This document shows positions 1 through 7,663 of a stretch of 64,000 bases of DNA, in pieces. The position numbers were made by a program, and so were the translations under genes. The notes below the pieces were generated by a model. That model searched no databases and was not told the DNA's origin. It worked only from the letters and a program-made list of their open reading frames with translations. Source of the DNA: Paenibacillus sp. FSL H8-0537 (GTDB taxonomy: Bacteria; Bacillota; Bacilli; Paenibacillales; Paenibacillaceae); the NCBI RefSeq assembly GCF_038051995.1, contig NZ_CP150290.1, positions 4,268,001 through 4,332,000 of the forward strand. The letters are read 5' to 3'. How positions within the stretch are numbered: position 1 is the stretch's first letter; each line of letters opens with the position of its first letter.

Positions 1-970
1 CGATACAATCGCCAATTGCATAAATATGCGGCTCACTCGTCTGGCCAAATTCATTGATTTGAATAAAACCGTCCTTCGTGCGAATATCGGTATTTTCAAG
101 CCCAATTGCTTCCACATTTGCTTGACGGCCAACGGCCAGCAGCAGCTTGCTTGCACTTAGCAGCACATCGCCATCCGCAGTCGCAGCAGGTATGGAAACT
201 TCACCATCTCCCACGCTTAGCTCAGCCGTGTTCAATTGCATACTTGTTAGTATACGAACGCCGCGGCGCTTAAGCAGCCGTGTAAGCTCAGCCGACACCT
301 CAGCATCCTCGCCAGGAAGCAGCCTCGCTCCCGCTTCAACAAGCGTCACCTGTACGCCAAAGTCCTGCAGCATCGATGCCCATTCCACACCGATTACGCC
401 GCCGCCTACGATCAGAATCGATGCCGGAAGCTCCTCTAAAACAAGCGCATCATCGCTTGTGAGAATATACTCGCCATCTGGCGTTAAGCCAGGCAAAGAA
501 CGAGGTCTAGAGCCTGTTGCAATAATCAGGTTTTTGGAAACGACTTGCTCCATTTCTCCATCGGCGAGCTCGACAGCGAGCGATCCGCTGCGAGGCGAGA
601 AAATCGATGGCCCAATGACGCGCCCTCTGCCTTTTATGACTTGAATGTTATGCTTTTTCATCAAATATTGCAGCCCTTTATGAAGCTGTTCCACCGTCTG
701 TTCCTTGCGGCTCTGCACTTTATCAAATTGCAGCGAGATCGCTCCTTCAGCTACTGCAATGCCATAGGCATCTGACTCCAGCAAAGTGGCGTATACTTCC
801 GCGCTTCTAAGCAGCGATTTGCTAGGAATACAACCTTTATGCAGGCATGTTCCGCCAAGGTTGTCCGCTTCGACAATCGCTACGCTTTTCCCCATTTGGG
901 CCGCGCGGATTGCCGCCGTATATCCTCCTGGGCCGCCGCCCAGCACAGCTACATCTACTTCTACCGCCAT
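1..970 (-). CDS. lpdV: Dihydrolipoyl dehydrogenase E3 (3'-truncated by window edge)
   Basis: The minus strand opens MAVEVDVAVLGGGPGGYTAA, the FAD dinucleotide-binding Rossmann motif. It continues with GGTCLHKGCIPSK, which carries the redox-active Cys pair of E3 flavoproteins. Near the window edge IYAIGDC is the second FAD-binding motif. The enzyme reoxidises the lipoyl groups of 2-oxoacid dehydrogenase complexes with NAD+. About 323 codons are inside the window and the C-terminal dimerisation domain lies beyond base 1. The position next to a DUF2627 (YqzF-like) gene, and on the far side of spo0A, matches the B. subtilis yqzF-bkd neighbourhood. I therefore favour LpdV, the E3 of the branched-chain 2-oxoacid complex, over PdhD; that assignment is inference. 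Confidence 0.9.
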   Translation of the reverse strand, partial: MAVEVDVAVLGGGPGGYTAAIRAAQMGKSVAIVEADNLGGTCLHKGCIPSKSLLRSAEVYATLLESDAYGIAVAEGAISLQFDKVQSRKEQTVEQLHKGLQYLMKKHNIQVIKGRGRVIGPSIFSPRSGSLAVELADGEMEQVVSKNLIIATGSRPRSLPGLTPDGEYILTSDDALVLEELPASILIVGGGVIGVEWASMLQDFGVQVTLVEAGARLLPGEDAEVSAELTRLLKRRGVRILTSMQLNTAELSVGDGEVSIPAATADGDVLLSASKLLLAVGRQANVEAIGLENTDIRTKDGFIQINEFGQTSEPHIYAIGDCI

Positions 971-1086
971 CTATTTTAACCTCCGCCTGTATTTCATATG
1001 TATGCTATATTTATGAGCGTCTTTTGTTTGCATCATTATTATTGTAACCTTTTTAGCAGCGGTTTTCATCGTAAACTTTTCTGAAA

Positions 1087-1115
1087 TAGACACTTTTCGC
1101 TGAAAAGGGTATCAT
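1087..1115 (+). promoter_or_regulatory. Candidate sigma-A promoter for the DUF2627 gene
   Basis: TAGACA and TATCAT are separated by 17 bp, about 45 bp upstream of the DUF2627 start. The match to TTGACA/TATAAT is moderate. The spacer contains a small hairpin (CTTTTCGCTGAAAAG). Confidence 0.35.
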
Positions 1116-1159
1116 ATTAGCACAAGCCCATCTCACTATCATTAAGGAGTTACTCAATT

Positions 1160-1453
1160 ATGAAGCTAGTTACAGCAAGGCTGATTGCTATTTTGCTGCT
1201 TGTCATTCCAGGCATACTTGCCTGTATCGGATTTTTAAAAATGAAAAATGCTGTCTACAACTACTTTGTCTCCTTCGGCTATGATGACATGCAGCCTAAC
1301 TTTGAATGGCTGCCCTTCCTGCTGGGCCTGCTGCTGTTTGCCATTGGTGTCGGCTTTATCGGCGGCTGGACTTTTTTCCGCGACCGCAAGCGCAATTATG
1401 TCGCTCCCCGTTTCCGTCCGAAGCGTCCCAAGCCGCCAAAGCCAACCGCTTAG
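1160..1453 (+). CDS. DUF2627 small membrane protein (YqzF-like)
   Basis: This 97-residue protein has two hydrophobic helices, about residues 5-25 and 50-70. They are separated by a loop (MKNAVYNYFVSFGYDDM) and followed by GFIGGWTFFRDRKRN and a basic, Pro-rich tail. The GFIGG-RDRKRN end is characteristic of DUF2627, a family of unknown function found near branched-chain 2-oxoacid dehydrogenase genes in Bacilli. An AAGGAG SD lies before the ATG. The gene is divergent from lpdV and is followed by a hairpin terminator. It is probably an integral membrane protein with a cytoplasmic basic tail. Confidence 0.8.
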   Translation: MKLVTARLIAILLLVIPGILACIGFLKMKNAVYNYFVSFGYDDMQPNFEWLPFLLGLLLFAIGVGFIGGWTFFRDRKRNYVAPRFRPKRPKPPKPTA

Positions 1454-1488
1454 TCACTTATTCGCTCGCATGATCGCTGCCTTGCATC

Positions 1489-1552
1489 AAGCTCCTGCCG
1501 AAATGCCACACTTCATTATAAGTGGCTCGTGGGGGCTTTTTCTTTTTTTCAG
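1489..1552 (+). terminator. Rho-independent terminator after the DUF2627 gene
   Basis: A hairpin (GCCACACTT with AAGTGGC, nested in AGCTCC with GGGGGCT) is followed by TTTTTCTTTTTTT. It is imperfect but well placed. Confidence 0.5.
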
Positions 1553-1723
1553 AGTATCGGGAGCTTCCATTCCACAATATGTAAACTCGAATAAAACAAG
1601 CATCTGGATTGTAAAAATCTATAAACATTTTTCTTTTTGCTGAAACGTATATTATTTTTGTTTCCATTATTTCCGATATAACCATTAGTCAATCATCATA
1701 ATGAATAAAAGGGGGAGCTTGCC

Positions 1724-2530
1724 ATTTCAGCTATATTATCTGCCTCATCAGCAACACGCTCAACGTCTACTTCTGCATCGAGGGAAGGCACCGCATCCGC
1801 TTCGCCACGCGAAAAAGAAATTCAGGCGCTCATGAAGCAAAAAGCTAGATTAAACGAAGAAATGCAATCCGTCAAAACGAATGAAAAGCTCGACACGAAG
1901 CTGAAAATGGAACGCGTAAAAGCATTAACCGCCACTATTTCCCAAATTGACGCGCAAATTGCACAGATTCGTTCAGAAGAAATTCAGGATAAAACCAAAA
2001 TTGGCGCCTCTCAGGATGACCAGCCTAAAAAAAGCACTTCGGACAATCCCGAGAAAAATATGGACCATGCTGTCAAAAACAGTATGACCTATGACCATCT
2101 CGGCAAGCTCGCCGGCGTTCGAGAGAAATTGCAAGGCTCCAACGTCACAATGGAAAGCGGCATTCGTTTTGACCGCATGGTCATTGAATCCAACCCGCAC
2201 ACCGACGCTGGAAAATACGCTATGCTGGAAAATGCCGAGCAAACCGTCTTCAAGCTGAAGCGTGAAATGATGGCGAAAACAACCAGCCAAATTCATGCGG
2301 TCGATCAAAAAATGGGCGAGCTTGTCAATGACATCAACACTACGGATGACAGCTCTTCAGAAAGTGATGAGAAAGCCGCTCGCGGCAAAGTACTCACAAG
2401 TGAAGTCGCAACTAGTGACAAGGTAAGAGAACGAAACAACAGGCAGACAGAGGGAGAGCCTGAGGCTTCTGTTCAGAAACCGAACGTACAGTCAGCGGCA
2501 GCAGCGCAATCCATTGACATTCGGATATAA
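1724..2530 (+). CDS. FlxA-like coiled-coil protein, likely ATT start
   Basis: The protein is hydrophilic and Lys/Glu/Gln-rich. A heptad-like region (about residues 40-80 from the ATT start), with repeats such as ISQIDAQIAQI, is typical of the FlxA-like family, whose function is poorly known. No signal peptide or membrane segment is seen. The first ATG is at 1832 but has no SD. Reading upstream, the frame stays open to a TAA at 1706. A strong GGGGGAG SD (1711-1717) sits 6 nt before an in-frame ATT at 1724. Starting there adds a Ser/Thr/Ala-rich leader (SAILSASSATRSTSTSASRE). I therefore prefer ATT at 1724; the conservative start is 1832. The gene ends at a very strong terminator. Confidence 0.6.
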   Translation: MSAILSASSATRSTSTSASREGTASASPREKEIQALMKQKARLNEEMQSVKTNEKLDTKLKMERVKALTATISQIDAQIAQIRSEEIQDKTKIGASQDDQPKKSTSDNPEKNMDHAVKNSMTYDHLGKLAGVREKLQGSNVTMESGIRFDRMVIESNPHTDAGKYAMLENAEQTVFKLKREMMAKTTSQIHAVDQKMGELVNDINTTDDSSSESDEKAARGKVLTSEVATSDKVRERNNRQTEGEPEASVQKPNVQSAAAAQSIDIRI

Positions 2531-2573
2531 CAATAGACTGGCCTATAAGTCAAAGAAGTTAATGAATCATTCC

Positions 2574-2617
2574 GCTCCTTTATTGGTTCACTGTAACCAA
2601 TAAAGGAGCGTTTTTTT
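2574..2617 (+). terminator. Strong rho-independent terminator, overlapping the sulP 3' end
   Basis: A perfect 15-bp stem (GCTCCTTTATTGGTT with AACCAATAAAGGAGC, 6-nt loop) is followed by a T7 run on the plus strand. It ends the FlxA-like transcript. The same bases encode the last residues and stop codon of the opposing SulP gene. Confidence 0.9.
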
Positions 2618-4367
2618 GGATAGGATCATTTCCCCCTCGATTTGTAACGCTTTGCGTTTCTCCATTGGATAGCGCCGTGCATTCACGGAATACAAAATGC
2701 TTGCATCCCAAACATTTATTTGTATCCAGATGGAGCAAAGCATAGCCAACTGCTTCACCAGTATGATCAAAAAAGTGATGAGTACCCATGCGCTCAAATA
2801 AACCTGTTTTTTTCAGCATCTGCAGCGGCTGTGGTTGGGCTCCTGACAGCAGCACGATTCCCCCGGATTTCTGGAATCCCTTGACTAAAGTAGTCAAATT
2901 AGCTGCTCCTGTCGTATCCATAAAAGGCACCTTCCCAAGGCGCAGCAGCAAAATTTCAGACCTCTGTTTAGCCGTATCTTTCATAACCTGTTCAAACTTA
3001 TTCATCGCTCCAAAAAACAGAGGCCCGTCAATCGTATATATACTAATCTGAGGACAATCATGTCCCTCGTATACCATATTTGCTCTGACTTTTTCATGTT
3101 TATGATTTGGATCTGGCAGCATCTTCTCGACCGTTAAGGATTGGCTCATCCGTTTCACAAATAAAAGCAGTGCCATTAATAATCCCACTTCTACTGCCGT
3201 TGTTAGATTCGTAAATACCGTAAGAATAAAAGTGATGACAAGTAAAAGGGAATCACTCGTTTTCGTCTTTAAAACATGGATAAATGCGCTTCGTTCACTC
3301 ATATTCCATGCAACTACCATTAAGATGGGAGCCATGCTGGCAAGTGGGATATGAGACGCATAAGGCGCAAACAGTATAAGCACCAGCAGGACGACGAGGC
3401 TGTGAATGATGCCGGAAATCGGCGAGGCTGCTCCACTCTTAATATTAGCAGCTGTGCGTGCAATCGCTCCCGTTGCCGGTATTCCACCAAACAGCGGAGT
3501 GATCATATTGGCGATCCCCTGTCCAATAAGCTCGCGGTTGCTGTTGTGGCGATTGCCAGTCATACCGTCAGCTACTACAGCGGACAGCAGCGATTCAATC
3601 CCACCCAACATGGCAATAATAAAAGCAGGCTTAAGCAAATTCACTATCCGATCCCAAGTCATGTCGGGTATGCGAAATTCAGGCAGTGTGCTCGGAATCG
3701 TTCCATAAGCAGAACCAATAGTTGCCACCTCTCCGTTAAAAAATAAAGCTGCGACGACGCTCGATACAACGAGCCCCAACAAAGCCCCAGGCAGCTTAGG
3801 CATAAATTTCGGTGCCAGCAGAATAATCACCAAACAAATACCAGCCGTCAGCAGACTGTAGCTATTTAAAGTCGTAGCATGAAACCCAATCTCTTTCATA
3901 TTAGACAAAAAATCTTCATGCCTTTCGATCCCTTTCAAACCTAAAAAGTTAGCGATTTGCCCACTGAAGATGATGACGGCAATTCCTGCGGTAAACCCAA
4001 TTGTAACAGGCCGAGGTATAAATGTAATCAACGAGCCCAGCTTAAAAAGACCCATCACAACAAGCATAATTCCCGCCAGGAAACCAGCAAGCAATAAATT
4101 TTCATAGCCATATTGCAGTACAATAGCGAAAAGAATAGGAATAAAAGCACCCGTAGGGCCACCAATCTGAAATTTTGAACCTCCGAAAGTCGAGATAAGA
4201 ATGCCCGCTATTATGGTCGTATAGAGGCCGTATTCAGGCCTGACGCCTGAAGCAATAGCAAACGCCATTCCGAGTGGAATGGCGATAATACCGACAATGA
4301 GGCCCGAAACCATATCCTTGCGAAGCGCAGATAATTGATATCCATCAAATCTCTCTCTTCCCTTCAT
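2580..4367 (-). CDS. SulP-family inorganic anion transporter with STAS domain
   Basis: The protein has about ten to twelve hydrophobic helices (roughly residues 15-400). It carries the SulP signature near the N terminus (GIIAIPLGMAFAIASG, then FGGSKFQIGGPTGAF). A C-terminal STAS domain includes FMDTTGAANL. SulP proteins move sulfate, bicarbonate or related anions across the cytoplasmic membrane; the substrate here cannot be read from sequence. A short Cys-containing tail (CLGCKHFVFREC) follows STAS and is unusual. The frame extends to an ATG at 4391. However, the ATG at 4367 has an AGAAGG SD, whereas 4391 overlaps the putative operator, so I chose 4367. An ArsR regulator lies just upstream on the same strand. 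Confidence 0.88.
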   Translation of the reverse strand: MKGRERFDGYQLSALRKDMVSGLIVGIIAIPLGMAFAIASGVRPEYGLYTTIIAGILISTFGGSKFQIGGPTGAFIPILFAIVLQYGYENLLLAGFLAGIMLVVMGLFKLGSLITFIPRPVTIGFTAGIAVIIFSGQIANFLGLKGIERHEDFLSNMKEIGFHATTLNSYSLLTAGICLVIILLAPKFMPKLPGALLGLVVSSVVAALFFNGEVATIGSAYGTIPSTLPEFRIPDMTWDRIVNLLKPAFIIAMLGGIESLLSAVVADGMTGNRHNSNRELIGQGIANMITPLFGGIPATGAIARTAANIKSGAASPISGIIHSLVVLLVLILFAPYASHIPLASMAPILMVVAWNMSERSAFIHVLKTKTSDSLLLVITFILTVFTNLTTAVEVGLLMALLLFVKRMSQSLTVEKMLPDPNHKHEKVRANMVYEGHDCPQISIYTIDGPLFFGAMNKFEQVMKDTAKQRSEILLLRLGKVPFMDTTGAANLTTLVKGFQKSGGIVLLSGAQPQPLQMLKKTGLFERMGTHHFFDHTGEAVGYALLHLDTNKCLGCKHFVFRECTALSNGETQSVTNRGGNDPIQKNAPLLVTVNQ

Positions 4368-4390
4368 TCGCCACAACCTTCTTTTCTTCA

Positions 4391-4411
4391 TATATTTGAT
4401 TATTTGAATAT
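4391..4411. promoter_or_regulatory. Candidate ArsR operator before sulP
   Basis: This AT-rich imperfect palindrome, ATATTCAAATAATCAAATAT on the minus strand, resembles the TCAAATA-type operators of ArsR/SmtB proteins. Similar words recur upstream of arsR and of the divergent Cys-rich gene. Confidence 0.4.
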
Positions 4412-4490
4412 AAGGAAAAGATACTCCTACGCTTCCTTTATGTCAAACACAATATTCAGTCGAGTTTTCGAATAAGTCCTTATAAAAAGC

Positions 4491-4539
4491 AAAAAAACAA
4501 GGTTTTCCTAAATCTTGCTCACGGATTCCCTTGTTTTTT
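4491..4539 (-). terminator. Bidirectional-looking terminator after arsR
   Basis: AAAAAACAAGG pairs with CCTTGTTTTTT around a 26-nt loop just past the arsR stop. The A/T runs on both sides give U-tracts in either direction. Confidence 0.6.
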
Positions 4540-4542
4540 CAA

Positions 4543-4872
4543 TTATGGCTCTTTACGAATATCTTCCAGTAGGGTAATGGCATCAACGAGATGATTGTCA
4601 AAAATCTGTTTCGTTACTGACAATAAGTCCTTAATTAATGGATCACGCAAGGAGTAAATGACGGAGGTGCCTTCTTTCACACTGTGGACAACGTTTTTAT
4701 TGCGCAAAACAGCCAACTGCTGCGATACGGCTGAACCTTCCGATCCTAAAATGCTTTGCAGCTCATTTACGTTCCTTTCCCCTTCACTTAATACTTCAAG
4801 AATGCGAATCCGCATGGGATGAGCCAATGCTTTATAAAAATCGGCTTTAAACTGTTGAATGTGCTGATTCAT
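4543..4872 (-). CDS. ArsR-family transcriptional regulator
   Basis: This 109-residue winged-helix protein contains ALAHPMRIRILEVLSEGERNV followed by a recognition helix (GSAVSQQLAVLRNKNVV) and a beta-wing ending in YSLRD. It contains no cysteine, so the Cys-based metal sensing of classical ArsR or CadC is absent. It may instead sense another ligand or act as a redox-independent repressor. It lies upstream of sulP on the same strand and is divergent from the Cys-rich gene at 5043. Related AT-rich palindromes occur at all three upstream regions, suggesting one small regulon (inference). Confidence 0.85.
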   Translation of the reverse strand: MNQHIQQFKADFYKALAHPMRIRILEVLSEGERNVNELQSILGSEGSAVSQQLAVLRNKNVVHSVKEGTSVIYSLRDPLIKDLLSVTKQIFDNHLVDAITLLEDIRKEP

Positions 4873-4879
4873 AAACTTC

Positions 4880-5020
4880 TCCTTACTATTAAACTTTTAA
4901 ATATATGAATATCATAGCACATATCAAGAAATGATTGAAAACGATCCGTACGCTTGTCCATTAATTTCTTAACGGGTATAATACTCCTTATATTCATACT
5001 TTTGAATATTTGATTTTAAA
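4880..5020. promoter_or_regulatory. Divergent arsR / Cys-rich gene control region with operator-like words
   Basis: TTTAAATATATGAATAT (4886-4902) and TTTGAATATTTGATTT (about 5000-5015) resemble the word upstream of sulP. They are probably ArsR-binding half sites, by similarity to ArsR/SmtB operators. Confidence 0.35.
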
Positions 5021-5042
5021 TTGATTCACAGGAAAGGTAAGG

Positions 5043-5681
5043 ATGCGAATGCCCCGATTTACAATTGACCACCCATCAAGAGAAAATTCGCTAATCTTTG
5101 ATGAAAAACCGCATGAAATTAGCAAGCAAGTGGTCATTGACCTTGGAATGGCCTCTCTGCAATCTATAGGATCAGAGCATATTTGCAAAGTTTGCATTTC
5201 AAATAGCGGTTCCTGCTGCAGCGGCTGCAGCCATCTTTCAGATCGGGTTGGATGCCAGCGTCGCAATACAAGCTGTACCGCATGGTTATGTGGGTTTATT
5301 AAATACGTCCTTTATGAGACGGGATATTTGCAGCAATGGAACGATTTTTGGGAGCAAGTGCCTGGACAGGACTTCCGCGTAGATTTCACGCCAGATTCGT
5401 TTTTCATTCAAAAATCTTTAAATCTTCCAAACATGCGCAGCATAAGCGAGGCACTTGCTGCTGATTTGCAGGAACTGGCCCAAACTCATATCGCTATCGG
5501 TTTTATATTAACACTTAGAGAGAAGCTGGATAAAAATATAGATCAATTCATGTTTTATCATGATGATACTGGAAAACAAGCCCGTATTAGAAAACGGATC
5601 CAATTTTTATCACTACCGTTTGAACGCTTCCATCTCGCCTTAGACGATTTTATGAAAAAGATGGATCATCATGCTAAGTGA
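5043..5681 (+). CDS. Uncharacterised Cys-rich protein
   Basis: I cannot name this 212-residue protein. Residues about 48-83 contain a dense cysteine cluster: CKVC, then CCSGC, then GCQRRNTSC and WLC. This pattern suggests a zinc or iron-sulfur site. The rest is soluble and mostly helical, with a conserved-looking segment (WNDFWEQVPGQDFR). There is no signal peptide or membrane helix. An AGGAAAGG SD precedes the ATG at 5043. The divergent position from an ArsR regulator and the shared operator-like words suggest co-regulation with the SulP transporter. A role in sulfur, metal or redox handling is only inference. Confidence 0.6.
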   Translation: MRMPRFTIDHPSRENSLIFDEKPHEISKQVVIDLGMASLQSIGSEHICKVCISNSGSCCSGCSHLSDRVGCQRRNTSCTAWLCGFIKYVLYETGYLQQWNDFWEQVPGQDFRVDFTPDSFFIQKSLNLPNMRSISEALAADLQELAQTHIAIGFILTLREKLDKNIDQFMFYHDDTGKQARIRKRIQFLSLPFERFHLALDDFMKKMDHHAK

Positions 5682-5763
5682 AAAAATCCAACTTTGAAAG
5701 TGACAAGCACGCGGAGTCGGGGTTTTACTAGTTAAACAAATTGAATTTCACTTAGATGGGAGC

Positions 5764-5841
5764 AGCTCATGCAGGGTTCTACTAATACTTGTTTGTTGCA
5801 GGGCAACTTGCGTTCTATTCGAACCTGCATGAGCTTTTTTT
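5764..5841 (+). terminator. Hairpin terminator with a long nested loop
   Basis: AGCTCATGCAGGGTTC pairs with GAACCTGCATGAGCT (one bulged G) and is followed by a T7 run. The 41-nt loop contains a second hairpin, GTTGC-AGG-GCAAC. Confidence 0.65.
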
Positions 5842-5882
5842 CCGCTATTAAACTCTGTAACAATAATTATTCAATTTGTGAA

Positions 5883-6500
5883 TCAACCCCAATCATAATC
5901 AATTAGTTTATTAAACTTTCCCGATTTACTATCTCTTTCATAGGCAGAAAACGGTTCGGCATCTACAAATGCTAAAAAAGAATCGTCAATATTAAGCGCC
6001 GCTCCAAGAGATACAACTTGGTAATTTTCCAGATTTCCATTGTATCCTTCAGGCTCATAGCCGCTAAAAAAGATCCATCCTAAATGATTCTCTTCATTCG
6101 GTTCATCTTTCAACATGAGATTGAAGCTTCTCTTTTCTAGAGCATCTCGGGTCATTACGATTTTGGTATCCATATAATAATTCCATTTGCTCGCTTCTGG
6201 GTCTTCTAGCTTCGTATCGCATATATGCTCATAAGTAAATTGAATTTCTTGCCCATAGCTTAGTTCAGCTATATAAGAAGGTATATTTCTGAGCAAGCCC
6301 TTGAAGTTGTCCTCATTTCGCTCCACAATTTCAACCCACATTCTTTCGCCAATAAATTGCTCGTGCTCCTCATCGGACAAAAAGATCAACTTCACAAATT
6401 CCCCAACCTGCAGCAGCTTTAACATTTGAGGGCTAGGCAAATAAAAAGTGTAAGGTGCTTCTTTGTTACGATTATATATGCTGTCCAGCGTCCAAGTCAT
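5883..6500 (-). CDS. Immunity-type protein (DUF2314-like plus DUF2185/Imm33-like)
   Basis: The N-terminal half (about residues 30-95, VKLIFL...ERMWVEIVE) resembles DUF2314. The C-terminal half (GWIFFSGYEPEGYNGN, VSLGAALNIDDSFLAFVDA, FSAYERD) resembles DUF2185, also called Imm33, a family of immunity proteins that often neighbour polymorphic toxins. The protein is soluble and acidic. An AAAGGAGG SD fixes the start at 6500 rather than the upstream ATG at 6521, which overlaps the previous stop. It follows the DUF7660-like gene by 17 bp, so the two are probably co-transcribed. No toxin gene is visible nearby, so this is an orphan immunity gene or has another role. Confidence 0.7.
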   Translation of the reverse strand: MTWTLDSIYNRNKEAPYTFYLPSPQMLKLLQVGEFVKLIFLSDEEHEQFIGERMWVEIVERNEDNFKGLLRNIPSYIAELSYGQEIQFTYEHICDTKLEDPEASKWNYYMDTKIVMTRDALEKRSFNLMLKDEPNEENHLGWIFFSGYEPEGYNGNLENYQVVSLGAALNIDDSFLAFVDAEPFSAYERDSKSGKFNKLIDYDWG

Positions 6501-6517
6501 GAATACCCTCCTTTGGT

Positions 6518-6775
6518 TCATTCGTAGTATTTAGCAGCCATTAGAATGGAAGCGAAAAGCTGCCAGGATGCATCTGCCGGTGTTTCTTTGTTTTGATTTT
6601 GATAAAACCCATCCATATCCTGCATCCAGCTTTCAATTGCATCAAAATAATCGGCTAATGCTCTATTCTCCCACTCTTCCGGTTTATGAGCGAGATTGTC
6701 TCTGAGTAAAGAAACAAATTGGATAAAATCCTCTTTTGTCTTTATATGATCTATCAAATCGTTTGGCTTCCCCAT
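6518..6775 (-). CDS. DUF7660-like small acidic protein
   Basis: This protein of about 85 residues has the pattern DFIQFVSLLRDNL-EEWEN--L-DYFDAIESWMQDMDGFY ending in SWQLFASILMAAKYYE. That pattern is typical of short DUF7660-type proteins often found beside immunity or SMI1-like genes. The frame continues upstream to 6826, but the ATG at 6775 has an AGAGGT SD and begins the conserved part. It is predicted to be cytosolic. It probably forms a two-gene unit with the Imm33-like gene. The function is unknown. Confidence 0.6.
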   Translation of the reverse strand: MGKPNDLIDHIKTKEDFIQFVSLLRDNLAHKPEEWENRALADYFDAIESWMQDMDGFYQNQNKETPADASWQLFASILMAAKYYE

Positions 6776-6879
6776 TACAGCACAACCTCTCGCAGGCACA
6801 ATTGGCCTAAATGACCGCAATGTCATTATAACAATGGTTGAATTGTACGACCACTAGCAAGATGGTTTTGAAAAATATA

Positions 6880-6924
6880 ATACCGTTTGTTATTGGAATT
6901 TTAAAATCCAATAATAAACGGTAT
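6880..6924 (-). terminator. Terminator belonging to the spo0A remnant
   Basis: ATACCGTTTATTATTGGA pairs with TCCAATAACAAACGGTAT (one mismatch) and is followed by TATATTTTTC on the minus strand. It lies directly after the spo0A-like fragment and looks like that gene's original terminator. Confidence 0.65.
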
Positions 6925-6928
6925 CGGC

Positions 6929-6979
6929 ATGCTCCATTCGCAGCTTATCTGCTACCCTCGCAATGAGCTCACTATTTGG
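6929..6979 (-). pseudogene. Remnant of a diverged spo0A 3' end
   Basis: Read on the minus strand, 17 codons give PNSELIARVADKLRMEH. The intact Spo0A tail gives [17 protein letters not shown], which is 13 of 17 identical by eye. Nucleotide identity is about 37/51, with many differences at third codon positions, as expected for an old homologous copy and not a recent duplication. The fragment starts 6 bases after the lipoprotein stop codon and runs into a terminator. It is not translated as part of any gene I can see. Confidence 0.7.
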
Positions 6980-6985
6980 TGCGAT

Positions 6986-7663
6986 CTATAAATTGTTATA
7001 TTGCGGAAGTTCAAAATTCGTTAACCCTTCGTATAACGCTTTTTGAACCGAATACTTACGTGCTAGTTTATACGGTATCGTGTAATCCCCGAACATGCTC
7101 TCCAACACTATGTCATAATTGATGCGTTCCGCTTCTTCTCTTCTCCACGAAATGGACACACCCTCATTTTCTCCGCCAGCCACATCGTTGATGAGCACGT
7201 TTACGGTTATCTCGTATACTTCCGGATTCTCAAACAGAATCTTAGAGTACGCGACTAACGATCCACCTGCTTTCTTGACAAAATCTTTTTCATCCGCAAA
7301 TATTCCCGGATTAACCGTAATCGCTAGGTATTCTCCTTGATCATCGAAACTAGACACGAATTTACGGAAAGTCTCGGCCTCTACCGGAATAGCAAACGCA
7401 GCTCCTACGTTGCTCTTTAGCGCCTGTTTGACATTTCCCTCTGACACTTCAGCGGTCGCCCAATCAAATGGAGCAGCGGATGGACCCGCGCTTGGTGACG
7501 GCTCCGGAGGCGCCTCTGCTGACAGACTAGAAGACGGAAACATGTCTGATCCCGGCGTAGAACTGGTACTCCCTTCTACCGGAACGTCTTTTTCGCTTGA
7601 GCATCCTGTTGATAACATCGTAATTATAGTGAACCCTAGAAGAGCGATATTTAACTTTTTGAT
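6986..7663 (-). CDS. Putative lipoprotein, start apparently ATC
   Basis: From the first ATG (7618) the protein starts MLSTGCSS, with the lipobox Cys at position 6 and no hydrophobic core before it. Extending in frame to an ATC at 7663 gives KKLNIALLGFTIITMLSTGC, a complete lipoprotein signal peptide. A TAGGGGG SD lies 8 nt before this ATC, and a stop codon lies just upstream. The mature part has a Ser/Pro/Glu-rich linker (about residues 22-60) and then a mixed alpha/beta domain that I do not recognise. Either a rare AUC start is used, or an ATG was lost by mutation or sequencing error. The gene sits between the spo0A remnant and intact spo0A. Confidence 0.6.
   Translation of the reverse strand: MKKLNIALLGFTIITMLSTGCSSEKDVPVEGSTSSTPGSDMFPSSSLSAEAPPEPSPSAGPSAAPFDWATAEVSEGNVKQALKSNVGAAFAIPVEAETFRKFVSSFDDQGEYLAITVNPGIFADEKDFVKKAGGSLVAYSKILFENPEVYEITVNVLINDVAGGENEGVSISWRREEAERINYDIVLESMFGDYTIPYKLARKYSVQKALYEGLTNFELPQYNNL

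Noticed and set aside
147..1047. Plus-strand frames over lpdV
   Set aside because: They lie antisense to a clear dihydrolipoyl dehydrogenase and have no SD or recognisable product.
1719..1835. TTG-started 38-codon frame ending with TGA that overlaps the ATG at 1832
   Set aside because: The SD is too close to this TTG and the product has no recognisable features; the ATT start in the other frame fits better.
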